A stretch of DNA of 64,000 bases from Isoetes taiwanensis (Eukaryota > Streptophyta > Lycopodiopsida > Isoetales > Isoetaceae): positions 18,284,698-18,348,697 of the forward strand of contig JAJEKV010000016.1 of NCBI GenBank assembly GCA_021234155.1, written 5' to 3'. Position 1 is the stretch's first letter; each line of letters opens with the position of its first letter. The notes below the pieces were generated by a model. The model was not told where the DNA came from and did no database searches. It saw only the letters and a program-made list of their open reading frames with translations. A program made the position numbers and the translations under genes. Shown here one piece after another: positions 46,334 through 56,838 of this stretch.

Positions 46334-46929
46334 CCCGGGGGGTTCACCTCTATATAAGGGGCATATGGCATGTGCGTGCATCAAGTCAGGAGAAACCCCT
46401 CTGTATACAGCTGACCCTCCATAGAAACCCCTATGTACACGGTCCCATACTGTCGAAGAATCATACCCGATTCCATACTTTTACACCCAGTCTAAGCTCT
46501 TCTTGCCCTACCCTCAACCTTATTTTTACGTCCGAATTTCATTCATGTATCCTACCCTCTACCGTATTTTTACATCCAAATCAAAATGTTGCATCCAACA
46601 AGATTTAGGGTTCTTCGTTAAACCATTTGAGTTCAATGGTCACTCCAGAAAATAAGAAAGAAATACGCCTGGAATTTTATTTATTTTAATTAAATCGATT
46701 TTAGGATGACATCATAACGAAATTCATTATTGATTATTGAATAATGAATTTAAATTAATTATTGGTCATGATTTTATTTTCGGGCACGTCTTTTAAGGAC
46801 GTCATTATGGTGAACTTCACCATGCAACCGCCGCCAATGATCGAAGCTCATTCCCTCTAGCCTATTCCTCTCCTTCTCCGATCCGACACTCCTTCTCCCG
46901 ATCCGCCTATTCCTCTCCCACATTCGACA

Positions 46930-47262
46930 ATGGCGCTGATTAAGACCACCTCCCCGTTGCCCATCAAGAATCCCGCGGGCTCTGCTCCACCAAAGGAAGA
47001 GGCCGCGCCAGGAGGAAGAGGCCGCGCCCGAGGAAGAGGCCGCACCGAGGAAGAGGCGAAGGGCACTAAGAAGGTTGTCGCGAAATTTTCTGCATGGAAG
47101 TGGTGCACATGCAAGATCATGGAGCTCATATCACCGAAAAAGTTCAAAGAATGGGTTGATCGGGTGACTCCTGCAGATGAGCGAGCTTTTGGAAATGAAA
47201 ATCCGTGCAAGAGGGAACAATCGTATGTCTTTGCTTTTAGGATGCCACCTCCGGCGGGCTGA
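46930..47262 (+). CDS. Small RGRGR-rich protein of the DNA transposon
   Basis: A 110-residue frame with start context ACAATGGCG. Residues ~28-40 are GRGRARGRGR, like an AT-hook or RNA-binding basic patch. Then comes a KK/E-rich part with SPKKFKEWVDRV and an aromatic end (YVFAFRMPPPAG). It lies 600 bp inside the left end and diverges from the minus-strand transposase, so it could be a second element protein. No family is recognised; it could also be one exon of a larger gene. Confidence 0.5.
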   Translation: MALIKTTSPLPIKNPAGSAPPKEEAAPGGRGRARGRGRTEEEAKGTKKVVAKFSAWKWCTCKIMELISPKKFKEWVDRVTPADERAFGNENPCKREQSYVFAFRMPPPAG

Positions 47263-48282
47263 TCCGGTCGAAGCGCCTCCGTTAGTCGACCTCCGTTCAT
47301 ACTCCGTTATTCGATATCCGCTAAGTTGTGCCCCAAGTTATGCCTCCGGGGCGTCATTAATGATAGCTTAGGTTTTTTATTTGCCATACGAAATATCCCC
47401 GAACTTGTTTTGTAAAGCTCCCGATCGATCTCCGTTTAGGACTTTGCTTTGTTTTGTAAATGGCCATGAAAACAGGGGATGTAAAGCGCCATGCTTGTGT
47501 GAACCTTCCTTTTTGTAAAGTATGTTATTATAATATGAATATGAAGGCGGTTTCAGACATTGTTCTTGTGTTTTACTTTGTCTCTTAATATGTTTCTTTT
47601 ATGTAATGTTATTAACCGAAATCAGACTTCAAACATTGTATGCTTTGTTCTTTCTAAAGTATGATTTTGATTATGTCTTATTGTCTTCACGTCATGCCCT
47701 TAAAGTAGATTGTAGGGTAACAAGATCTCTGCTTTTTTTGGAAGCATTTTATTATGCTTCTCAAATGCCTTGAGAAATAAATCATGGAGTAATGGAATCA
47801 AAAGGCTTAAAGCACACCTAACTAACTAGTTCCACAAGCAACCAAAGAGCCACCGCTTATTGCATTCAAAGTAAAGTTTAAACAAGATCACAGTTTCCAG
47901 CGTACAATGCATTAAGTAAAGCAAAGCAAATAGAACATGCACGAGATTTATACAAAGCAGAAAAGTGCTCTTAAACTTAAACTGTTGAAATGGTAGCTTT
48001 AATCATAAATGATCATTGATAAAGTAGTTCACATTGTTCTGGCTGAACCTTATGAACTCCCTAGACCTTCTGCTTGCCCTTGTCACCTACAAAAAAATGA
48101 AAGAGAAGAGACAGTTAGTAGCAGAATTCAACCATTTGAAGACGTCTAATTTAATATTACCCTACCAATGTTCTGTTCACGGACAAACTTATTCAGCTGT
48201 ACTCTGTCATTATCATGCAGATGGTAAATGTTTTTGGCAGGTTCATATCTTAAAGATGCAAGAGATATGATAGACTCGAGGT
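47263..48282. other. Transposon interior, non-coding
   Basis: About 1 kb, AT-rich, between the two convergent genes of the transposon. No recognised domain; presumably contains both 3' untranslated regions. Confidence 0.55.
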
Positions 48283-51200
48283 CTATAAGTCGATTATCGG
48301 CGGATCATAAGTAAACCAAGTGGACTTTGCCGTCCCTTGCTTTGCAATGTTTACCGTAATATGCCGATTTAATTGAACTTCAAAAGGCGGGCGTTTAACT
48401 AAGTCCACGGGCTCCCTACTCTCTTTCCATGTACTGCCAGATTTCCTCCTCATGCTAAGTACCCTACCAAGATACCAAACCTTATGAATTGCAGCAGATT
48501 TGTTCCTTTTTCTCGCTGAAGCTTGTCTGGTTTGTGGTGCCACCGGCCGATTCCACTTTCTTTCTTGAAGTACACCGCACAATCTGTCCCAATGCCGGCG
48601 AGTTTGTGCATCAACATTACTTTCTTCAATAGAATATACAATAGTCTTAACCCTCGTCAACCCGTCCTTCCGATAGCCACAGTTCCCATTCAAATGACTC
48701 ACTATAGTTGACATTTTCTTACCTTCCATAACAACATGCCAAGAAACATGAGATGGCTTCCTCCTCTCGCATTCATCTAACATTTAGTCAAACACATGTC
48801 GTAATTCAGACCTGGCCACATCATCCTCACTAACTACCTCGTTCCTTTGATCTTCACCTTCAATCTCCATGTTCTCTTACGTGGCATCGGTCTCATCTCC
48901 CAATGTGGTAGAGCTCGGGTCTACCACACGACTACTATGAAACCAATCTTGACCCTTCCATGGCTCACTAAACCAGCCATCATTCTCCTCAATTGTAATG
49001 CCAACGCTTGTACACAATGCTTGTGCGGCGACAAAGCCCTTCCTTTAAGGCCTCGATAATCTTGTCATCCGTATCCACGCTCATCAGAATCCGCAAGGTT
49101 ACGGTGAGCACATCCCCATTGGTATCTACCTTCTTTTCTAACTCTTCCCAAATGTGTTCTTGCTTAGCATGTGCTGCAGGAAACAGGAGGGTAGTGGCTG
49201 CTTGAAACTCTGAAATATGATTGAGAGCAGAGGCACTCTCCAACAAGTCTGCCCCGTCATAGGCTCTTTCGTTACGCACCATGCCACCGACTTTAGAGAA
49301 GAAGTTCTCACATACGTCTGATCCCGTGCACTGTAAGGGCAACTCTAAATGCCCGGTCTCAACTAAAATACTTTATTAGCAAAGACAACAAAATGGCATG
49401 ACAATTGCACGCCTATAAAGGTTTCCGACTAATGAAGTTCTTACTCAACGAATCGTCTTTGTTTCGTCAACCCACGACCTCAAAGCCTGTTATGCACCTA
49501 AAGTTTTAAAGATAATACCAGATTGAAAGTAGCAAAACAGTTCCAGCTCACCTAAAGAAGAAGGACACCGTTGCAGCAGCTTTAATCCGAGCCCTCAAGT
49601 CCAAAGTAGGTGAGAGGAAGATGTCAATATATGATGCCACGACTTCCAAATAAACTTTGGTGCCCAAATTCCGCATTGGTGGGCCTGCAGAACCATTGCT
49701 TAGTTCGGCCAAGCATTCTTTGAACCTTTCTAGAAGCAAGGCGTTATGCGACCCCTCCGCTTTGCCGATCCCGGGCGCTTCACGTCTCAAGTTGCAGCCC
49801 ATGCTTCCCTTGGCATAACTCAAAGACATGGTGTATGTCATTGAGAGTCACTAACTTCGTTCCCTAAGTACAACCTTCTAGAGGCACTATCCATGGGATT
49901 AACAAGCTTCTTACCGTTGTGCACGAAATCTTGGTCATGAAGCCCATAAACATCCTTATTTCTCGAGGCACTTAGTGGCCAACCGTCCCATGAAACCTTG
50001 AATGTGCTGTCTGGTGCAGACCTGGATGTATAATCTGCAAACATGCACGCCCTTCTCCTCGAGTCTCCATCCGAAGCCGTGGCGATTAGAGGGCCCACAA
50101 CCATTCTCAAGTGCACATTCCACAAGTCTTGGATTTGCTTTTGCCGGCGCCTAACCTCAAGGTGATCAAATCACATTTACATGTCGGAATAATGGCAAGA
50201 ACGAGTGCGGGCGACTTCCTATGCAAGGGATTCACGATAAGAACTCTTGCATAGTGCGAAATGACATTCTCCTCGAAGGCATTGATAATTATGTTGTAGC
50301 CCTCTTCATCGGAGCCAACTAACACCTCAAATGTGCCATTACAAGCATGGCCTTCTTTCTTTCCACAAAAGCCGAGCAAGCAGTCATCTCTGGGAATCCA
50401 ACGTACAGCCCGCTTTATGACGGTCTCGTCCTCAGCCACAATTGCTGGAACCCCCCCCAAATCCAAGTCTTTGGCGTTGCATGTGTCGAGTGTAGACTGA
50501 GCAAAGATGCTTGAATGTTTCTTCCCTAAGACCGACCTTGTAAAAGAAGCTTTCTCGTGTGGAGCGCATAGTGGTGGACATACTCGGACCTGCAAAATTG
50601 AGAGAAAGAAAATTGTGCATTCTTCTCCCTCCCCATATCTTAATTGTTTCAAACAACGCCTTTGTGGTTTCCCTGTATCTTCTTTTATGCCCTGGTCTGA
50701 TTATGTTTTGAGCTATGTCCCTTAGAAAATCCCAAAGAGCTGGTTTTCCACTAAATTTACCTTGCCGATGTGCCTCCACTATGTCCTGGCAGAATCTGCT
50801 GACATCTTTCCTGTTCATTGACTCCTCTAGACTCCCTCTTAGCGACCTTTCTTTCATGGATAATGCAGTAACTCTCATTTTGGAAAACATTAATTCCTTA
50901 TGTAACTTCCTTACCTCATGAACTGCAGACCTGGCCATCTTAGATTATTCAACATTATAGCAGCTAAAACGTAAAACGTGAACACTACTTCTAACAAATA
51001 AAATAGAGGTTACCTCTTGCAAAAAAAGAATGCAATTTTCCTTGTTGCGGGTCTGCTTCAGCCCATTTCTTCGGCCTGCCACCTCTTGCTGCTTGGTCAC
51101 TTGACTCCTTACCTGTATTCATGACAGCATGCACGTGTCTCTTAGATAGAATGTGATCTTTCATGTGGCCATTAAGACATCCGGTTCTTGGAAACAGGTT

Positions 51201-51672
51201 AGAAGCCTTTCACACATGGCACAAACAACAACGAATGTCATCAAGTTTAGCATATCCACCAACGCCGCTCTCAGATAGCTTGAACACAACATCAAAATTC
51301 TAGTTTCTTCTTGAAACTTTGCAATGGCAAAGAGCTAATGTACTTTCTACTAGAGTTTGATTCTCCTTGCAAATGTCCAGCTCCTCCTCAACATTGCAAG
51401 ACTGATCCTCCTTCCCCACACCCTCTCTCCCTTCTCCTCACACTTGAGGTTGCGCTCGTAATTATCGGCATGACCCTTGGACTTCAAGTGGTTTTGCGTT
51501 CAAAGTTACACAAGGTGTCATCTCCACCTTTACCATAACGTTTCTCACATTCAAGACACCAAATAGCAAATACTGGTTTAACATGGGCATCATAAGAACA
51601 CAATTCAAACTGTCTTTTTTCGATTCTTTTCATTTCGACTTTGAACTTAACTTCTTCAAAGCAACTTGCCAT
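48283..51672 (-). pseudogene. DDE-type transposase of unassigned family, intron-containing and decayed
   Basis: Minus-strand pieces read in order. Cys/His pairs (CLECEKRYG at about 51540-51570; HMKDHILSKRHVHAVMN near 51150) look like zinc fingers. A helical region follows at 50432-50938. The core begins with VAEDETVIKRAVRW (about 50370-50420), then VGSDEEGYN and PTCKCD, SDGDSRRRACMFADY, GLHDQDFVHNGKKLVNP (about 49890-49950) and CTGSDVCENFFSKVGGM (49290-49340). Asp of EDE, Asp of DGD and Glu of CEN are plausible catalytic residues. Splice-like borders occur (TTTAG/GTGAGC at about 49547; CTTACAG before the C-terminal block at about 49333). Frame changes occur near 49400 and elsewhere. The C-terminal part (48283-48783) contains VWYLGRV and FEVQLNRH. 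I recognise this as a widespread transposase-like family but cannot name it. Confidence 0.72.
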
Positions 51673-52727
51673 TTGGCAACATCAAACCTTGTTGCTAACT
51701 TGGATAGCAACCTATTCTTTTGAAAAATTCAAATCGATACATCATCTAAAAAGGCGGTATCTTCAACGCGAGAACAAGTTCATCATCATGATTTACCTCT
51801 TCATTGGTGCGCTCCTGCTATGATGGCGGTCGGTCTACCATCTCAAATTGGAGATTTTGAGATGAAATGCTCTCAACAACAGTCCTCTCCTTTTTTTGTG
51901 CGAGGCTCTCCAACCACCTTGATAGTAACCTCGTCACCACAAACCTTAAACCTTACCTCCTTGCCTTGGCGTGAAGGCCACTTCCCTATCTAAATTCTTT
52001 CTCATCCTCCGTGGTCTGATCTGTCTTATTTCATTAGGACATCCAAGTAAGTGCATTCTTGGGACACCATCACGAGGCCAAGGTCAGCCACGATTCCACA
52101 ACCTTCATTCACCTTAACAACTATCGTCCTTTCCATTTTTTTCAGCCCCGACACAAGCAAGGAAACAACAAAGTAATATTAGAGAGAGCCGCTTCGAATT
52201 ACGAATGTATAAGCGTTACAGACATGCATGCACAAAACCCGATCTTAACGGACCTTACTTAGATGCAAAACCCTCTAAGAACCAGATTTCCACCACGGAT
52301 CTCACAGAATGGAGGCCGAAATGGAGAAAAGGGAAGCTTGGCCTGCAAAAAAAAAACAGAGCATCAACAATGCAAATGGACATCAACAATGGTTTATGCT
52401 GCTAGTCTAACTACTTCCTAATCCGTTCATGACTAAACTCTGTGCTAGATTTTTATGTGGCAGGGACGAAAAAACTTCAAAACATTACCTCCGAAACACC
52501 AAATCCTAAAACGTTTTTCTGGCATGTGCGCTTCGGATTCAAACCCCTAAAACGTACTCTTACGGCTCAGCAGCTCCAAGAAATCCATCCCCGGACCGTG
52601 GAAAATGCATACATCCGAGCCAAAAAACGTTATGAGCCGCGTATGTATCGTGCTATTTTTTTTTTTAAAAAACCCCTCTCGATCCACGCACATGTATTCT
52701 ACGGAATACATACGTGAACCCCCCGGG

Positions 52728-52735
52728 GGTTTTTA
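52728..52735. repeat. Target duplication GGTTTTTA, right
   Basis: Identical to 46326-46333. Confidence 0.9.
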
Positions 52736-55341
52736 ACATGGTTTTGCTGGTCAATCTTCGCAAGATGGAAGCTAACGTAGTCTATATAGTCAAATCTTTC
52801 ATGGTTTTTTCTTTATAGTTGATGGGATTTTATAGTGGTTTTATCTAAACTTAACAAACATAATTTGAGATATTAATTACAGTTCCAATTTCTAGGGTGG
52901 AAATGATCTCAAGATTTGTAATGTCGGGTCCTACAAGTGCGCACGATTGCGATGTTGAGGTTATAGAAACCTTGAGTAGTACATTAGCTTGTGAATATTT
53001 CTTGTGGATTCGAAGTTTTAGGATCCCGACATCGAAGATAGAACTTATCCTAAAAGGTTTAATCTGTGCATCTCTATAGAATAGTTGTGATATCGAGATT
53101 ATGGAGATAGACAAATGACCGACTTAGAACTTTACATGTGAAGACGACAAACTTAGTTTGTAGTTGTGGATGTACACACATTATGCTTCCACATTATTAT
53201 TTGATGTATTCAATTTTAAATGTTGTTTCCTCTAGATCACTTTGATGTTGAGAAAGAAACAAATGAGGGCAATTTGTGAGTTAATAAAATTTCAGTTTGA
53301 GTTCATTTTGATAGAGACTTTATGCAAATTGTTATGTCACTTTTCTTATTTAATTTCTAACCTTTACAACCATGCAAAACACTCTAGTAGAAATCATTGT
53401 TTTAAAAGCATTGACCATAATATTGCTTGAGCATTGACCCTAGGTATTTATAACCCCGACAGTCCAAGCTTCTGCAGGATTAGCTCCATTGATCTCCACA
53501 ATGCTTAGTTAAAAATCACATATTGGTCCCGTTTAAAGGATTCATGTTATCCGCAGGCATATCATTTTTTGTCAATTCCTACTATTGTGTTCACATAGAT
53601 TCAACCCTTTAACAACCACATGTTTTTGAATGATTTTCATATCTTATGATCATGATGCACATGGGAACTGTGGATTGCACTCAAATTAGCCTATCGTTAT
53701 TTATACTCGGTGGTACAAGATTTCTACAGGGAGGTCGAATTTAGTGGTACAAGATTTTTGCCTGGAGGTCGAATACGTGGTTCTGTTAGAAAGTTTCAAG
53801 CCATATTGCAGGAGACCGTTGTCTGTAATTTGTTAGAGAATCAAAGTTGTAGTAGCCGAATCGGACGCTTGGTCTTCCGGCACGATGATCGAAGAAGAGA
53901 AAAAGTTAAATTTGTGAATGATGCATTGCCAGTCAACTAACAAATATTGATCCGGTCAAATACCAAATGAACAGTGTTATTCATTTGGACCTTCGCAAAT
54001 AGTTCAAAATTTAGATGGTGGTATTTGACAAAGCTTGCTTTAGAAAAGAACTTTACATATCGAATTAGCAGTGTTTGAGCAGTGTTTGCCAGATAAGTTG
54101 CATACTCTAATACATGTTACATACAAAATTCAAATGCAACCATTGAATGCCATTGACATGAACGTTCACAATAATGTTTTTCTGTTTTGAATATTTCAGA
54201 AGAACGTTGAATATTGGATGATCATATCGCACAGGTAATAACTGAGCAAGCTGCTTATAACTGATAACACAAACAGTGATTCCATCAGTATACAGTATAC
54301 ACGGGACATAAAAGAATCTGGAAATAATACAGACACAATTTCTTTTGTATGAAATAGATTTATTACCAGAGTATTGAGTACAACAAACTTTTTGCCAATT
54401 ACACGCCCGTTTTTTTTTTTTTTTTTTTTTTGAAGGAAAGGGGGATTTTTATATTATATAATAAAGGTACAATGCTACAAAACAAGAACAGAATTCCTAC
54501 AGGAGAATCTCAACTTCTTCATCCTGTTCTTGCCGAGACTTATTAGATGCTCTAATAGCAAGATAACATAACCGAATTTCTGTACTTGTAAGCCTCACTC
54601 AACTTCTTCTTATGCCCAGCTGATACTATAGGATTGAATCAACATCTTCTCAACTAACCATAATACTATAGAAGTAAGAACAGACTTTCCAGAAGCTGCA
54701 GTTAAATCCTTGAATGCTCACAAACTCCTGTTGCAAAAATAAAGATGAAGAGAAAAGGAAATACATAGTAAAATGAGCAATCTGTCACACTGCTCAAACT
54801 GCTACAGCTCCTGAAATTTGACCAAACCTGCAAATTAATCGGCCAGTACATATAATGGTATATGTAACCCCAAAAATGCTGCATTGTTGGAATAGATAGC
54901 AGTAAGTCTGAATTGGTTAGACAATTAACCCAACCACCAGATACAACCTCCAAGCATCTGGCTCAAAATATATAAGCGTCGTCCCGCCCAGAAAATTCCT
55001 AGCTCGGCTGTTTATGAAAATTCCATATTAAGGAATCTGTAGATCAGAATCAAATCAGACTACTATGTTCCTATCAAGGAGACATTCCTATGTCTTTCTG
55101 CTAGCAAGAAAGAGCAATAGGGAGGGAATCAAACATCTGTTTAAAGAACCTGGAGTAAATTATGACTGCAGAAAACCAACAAAACTGAAACTCCTTTTCG
55201 CAAAGGCTGTGCAGAGATCTGCTCCACCTTATAGACCATGTGCCTTTCGACATCCTGAGTCCATTGGCAGAGACGATTCTTAGTTCCGAGGTGGGTAACT
55301 CACCCGTCCCTCGCATTTTGACTTGTATTGAAACACGCCAC
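52736..55341. other. Intergenic with a poly(A)-ended insert
   Basis: No gene seen. A 34 bp unit containing GTGGTACAAGATTT and GAGGTCGAAT is duplicated at 53711-53778. A run of 22 T at 54410-54431, followed by GAAGGAAAGGGGGATTTTTA, reads on the minus strand as a LINE or SINE 3' end with poly(A). Confidence 0.5.
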
Positions 55342-55857
55342 CTAGGCTCCAACATGCCAAGTGGCTCCAACATTCCAATTCAAACATTCATAGCCTAAAA
55401 ATGCCATTTCTAATGAAATATTTTTTAATGGTTTAATTGATTTCAAGGCTCCAACATGCCAAGATGGCTCAAACATGCCATCTAGGCTCTAACATGCCAA
55501 GGTGGCTCCGACATTCCAATTTAAACATTAATGGCCTAAAAAAGCCATGTCTAATGAAATATTTTTCAATGATCTAATTGATTTCATATGTTATTTTTTT
55601 ATGGTTCAAATGTTGTACAACTAGGATCCACCATGCCACCTAGTTGGCTCAAACATGCCACACCCACTCTAACATGCCACGTGGGCTTAAACATGCCACA
55701 TGGGCTCCAACATGCCAAGGTGGCTCAAACATGCCACGTGGGCTCCAACATGCCACGTGGGCTCAAACATGCCACGTGGGCTCCAGCATGCCACCTAAGC
55801 TCCAACATGCCAAGGTGGCTCAACCATGCCACCTAGGCTCCAACATGCTGCCAAGTG
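55342..55857. repeat. CAACATGCCA minisatellite with G-boxes
   Basis: A variable 17-20 bp unit (GGCTCMAACATGCCAMGTG) runs in a dense tract from 55637 to 55857, with outlying copies in two ~125 bp duplicated blocks from 55342. Four units contain the palindrome CACGTG. Open frames through it (HATWAPTC-like) are repeat artefacts. Confidence 0.85.
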
Positions 55858-55876
55858 GCGTGACGTTAAAATATAC

Positions 55877-55905
55877 CCTCCCTCCCTCCCTCCCTCCCTC
55901 CCTCC
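55877..55905. repeat. (CCCT)n microsatellite
   Basis: Seven tandem CCCT units immediately after the minisatellite. Confidence 0.9.
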
Positions 55906-56081
55906 AAGTCGAACAAGGCCAGGAATTTGCACGGCTACCTCACCAAAGGGGAGAGGCCAAGCCCTAGAAGATGAACCCCAAAAACATTCCCGAGTCAGCC
56001 TTTCCTGGAGTGGGAGAGTTGCCTGTCCGTGGCCAGGGGCTTTTGGGAGAGGACGTTTGGACCGAGCTACTTCCAGGGGGT

Positions 56082-56838
56082 TCTGTGGGCGGCAGAAGCA
56101 TGCAGCGGATTTGCTCCAGCGGTTTCCAGATTTGCTCCAGCAAGATGGCAACTGTGGATTTGTGGGTGGGTGTTTCCTTGTTTTCTACTTCCACAAGAGG
56201 AGGGTAGCGATGGCAGAGAGCGCTTCATCAAGGATGGTGCCCGCTTCAGATTTTTGTATGTCTGCTTCAGATTGTGCCCGGCAGAGCAAAAGACCTGCCA
56301 TGCACCCCTTCAAATCAGAACTGGACTTCTTAACGGCTTATTCAACGAATGAAACCATCATAAATTCAAAGATCCCATCCATTTGATGCTTTGTAGGGCT
56401 TGGAGAAGAGCTTCCCGATCGGTCATGCCATAGCTTAGCCAAGGCCTTCATTTAAGAGCTGTTGCAAGGATTGGAAGCAGAATTTGGCAGATCCAATTGG
56501 TTCTTTTTCAAGGCAAGATAATAATATCAAATCTAATTTACGAATGCAGCAGCAAAACATCCTTCCAACATCATGTGCACCACTTCTCCACCTTCTCATC
56601 CTGCTCTCGGATTTTCAAAGCAAGGATCGAATATCGTCAAAGCAAAAATCTGAAGCAGACATGCAAAAATCTGAAGCGGGCACCATCCTTGATGAAGCGC
56701 TCTCTGCCATCGCTGCCCTCCTCTTGTGGAAGTAGAAAACAAGGAAACACCCACCCACAAATCCACAGTTGCCATCTTGCTGGAGCAAATCTGGAAACTG
56801 CTGGAGCAAATCCGCCGCATGCTTCTGCCGCCCACAGA
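56082..56838. repeat. Large inverted repeat, 191 bp arms
   Basis: The arms 56082-56272 and 56648-56838 are nearly identical in inverted orientation (TCTGTGGGCGGCAGAAGCAT ... GTCTGCTTCAGAT), with a 375 bp spacer. A transcript across it would form a long hairpin. Open frames in both arms mirror one another and are not independent genes. Confidence 0.88.

Larger units (their letters stand above)
46334..52727. mobile_element. 6.4 kb DNA transposon with CCCGGGGGGTTCAC ends
   Basis: Perfect 14 bp terminal inverted repeats (46334-46347 and 52714-52727) are flanked by a perfect 8 bp target duplication GGTTTTTA. Inside are a decayed DDE-type transposase on the minus strand (48283-51672), a small Arg/Gly-rich ORF on the plus strand (46930-47262) and a TATATAAG just inside the left end. 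An 8 bp duplication is shared by hAT, P, Merlin, Zisupton and Novosib types, but the terminal sequence and protein do not let me place it in one of these. Confidence 0.92.

Noticed and set aside
46857-47300. 147-residue minus-strand frame
   Set aside because: Antisense shadow of the RGRGR-rich plus-strand frame; no family features.
55588-55967. Frames rich in HATWAPTC-like repeats
   Set aside because: Pure translation of the minisatellite.
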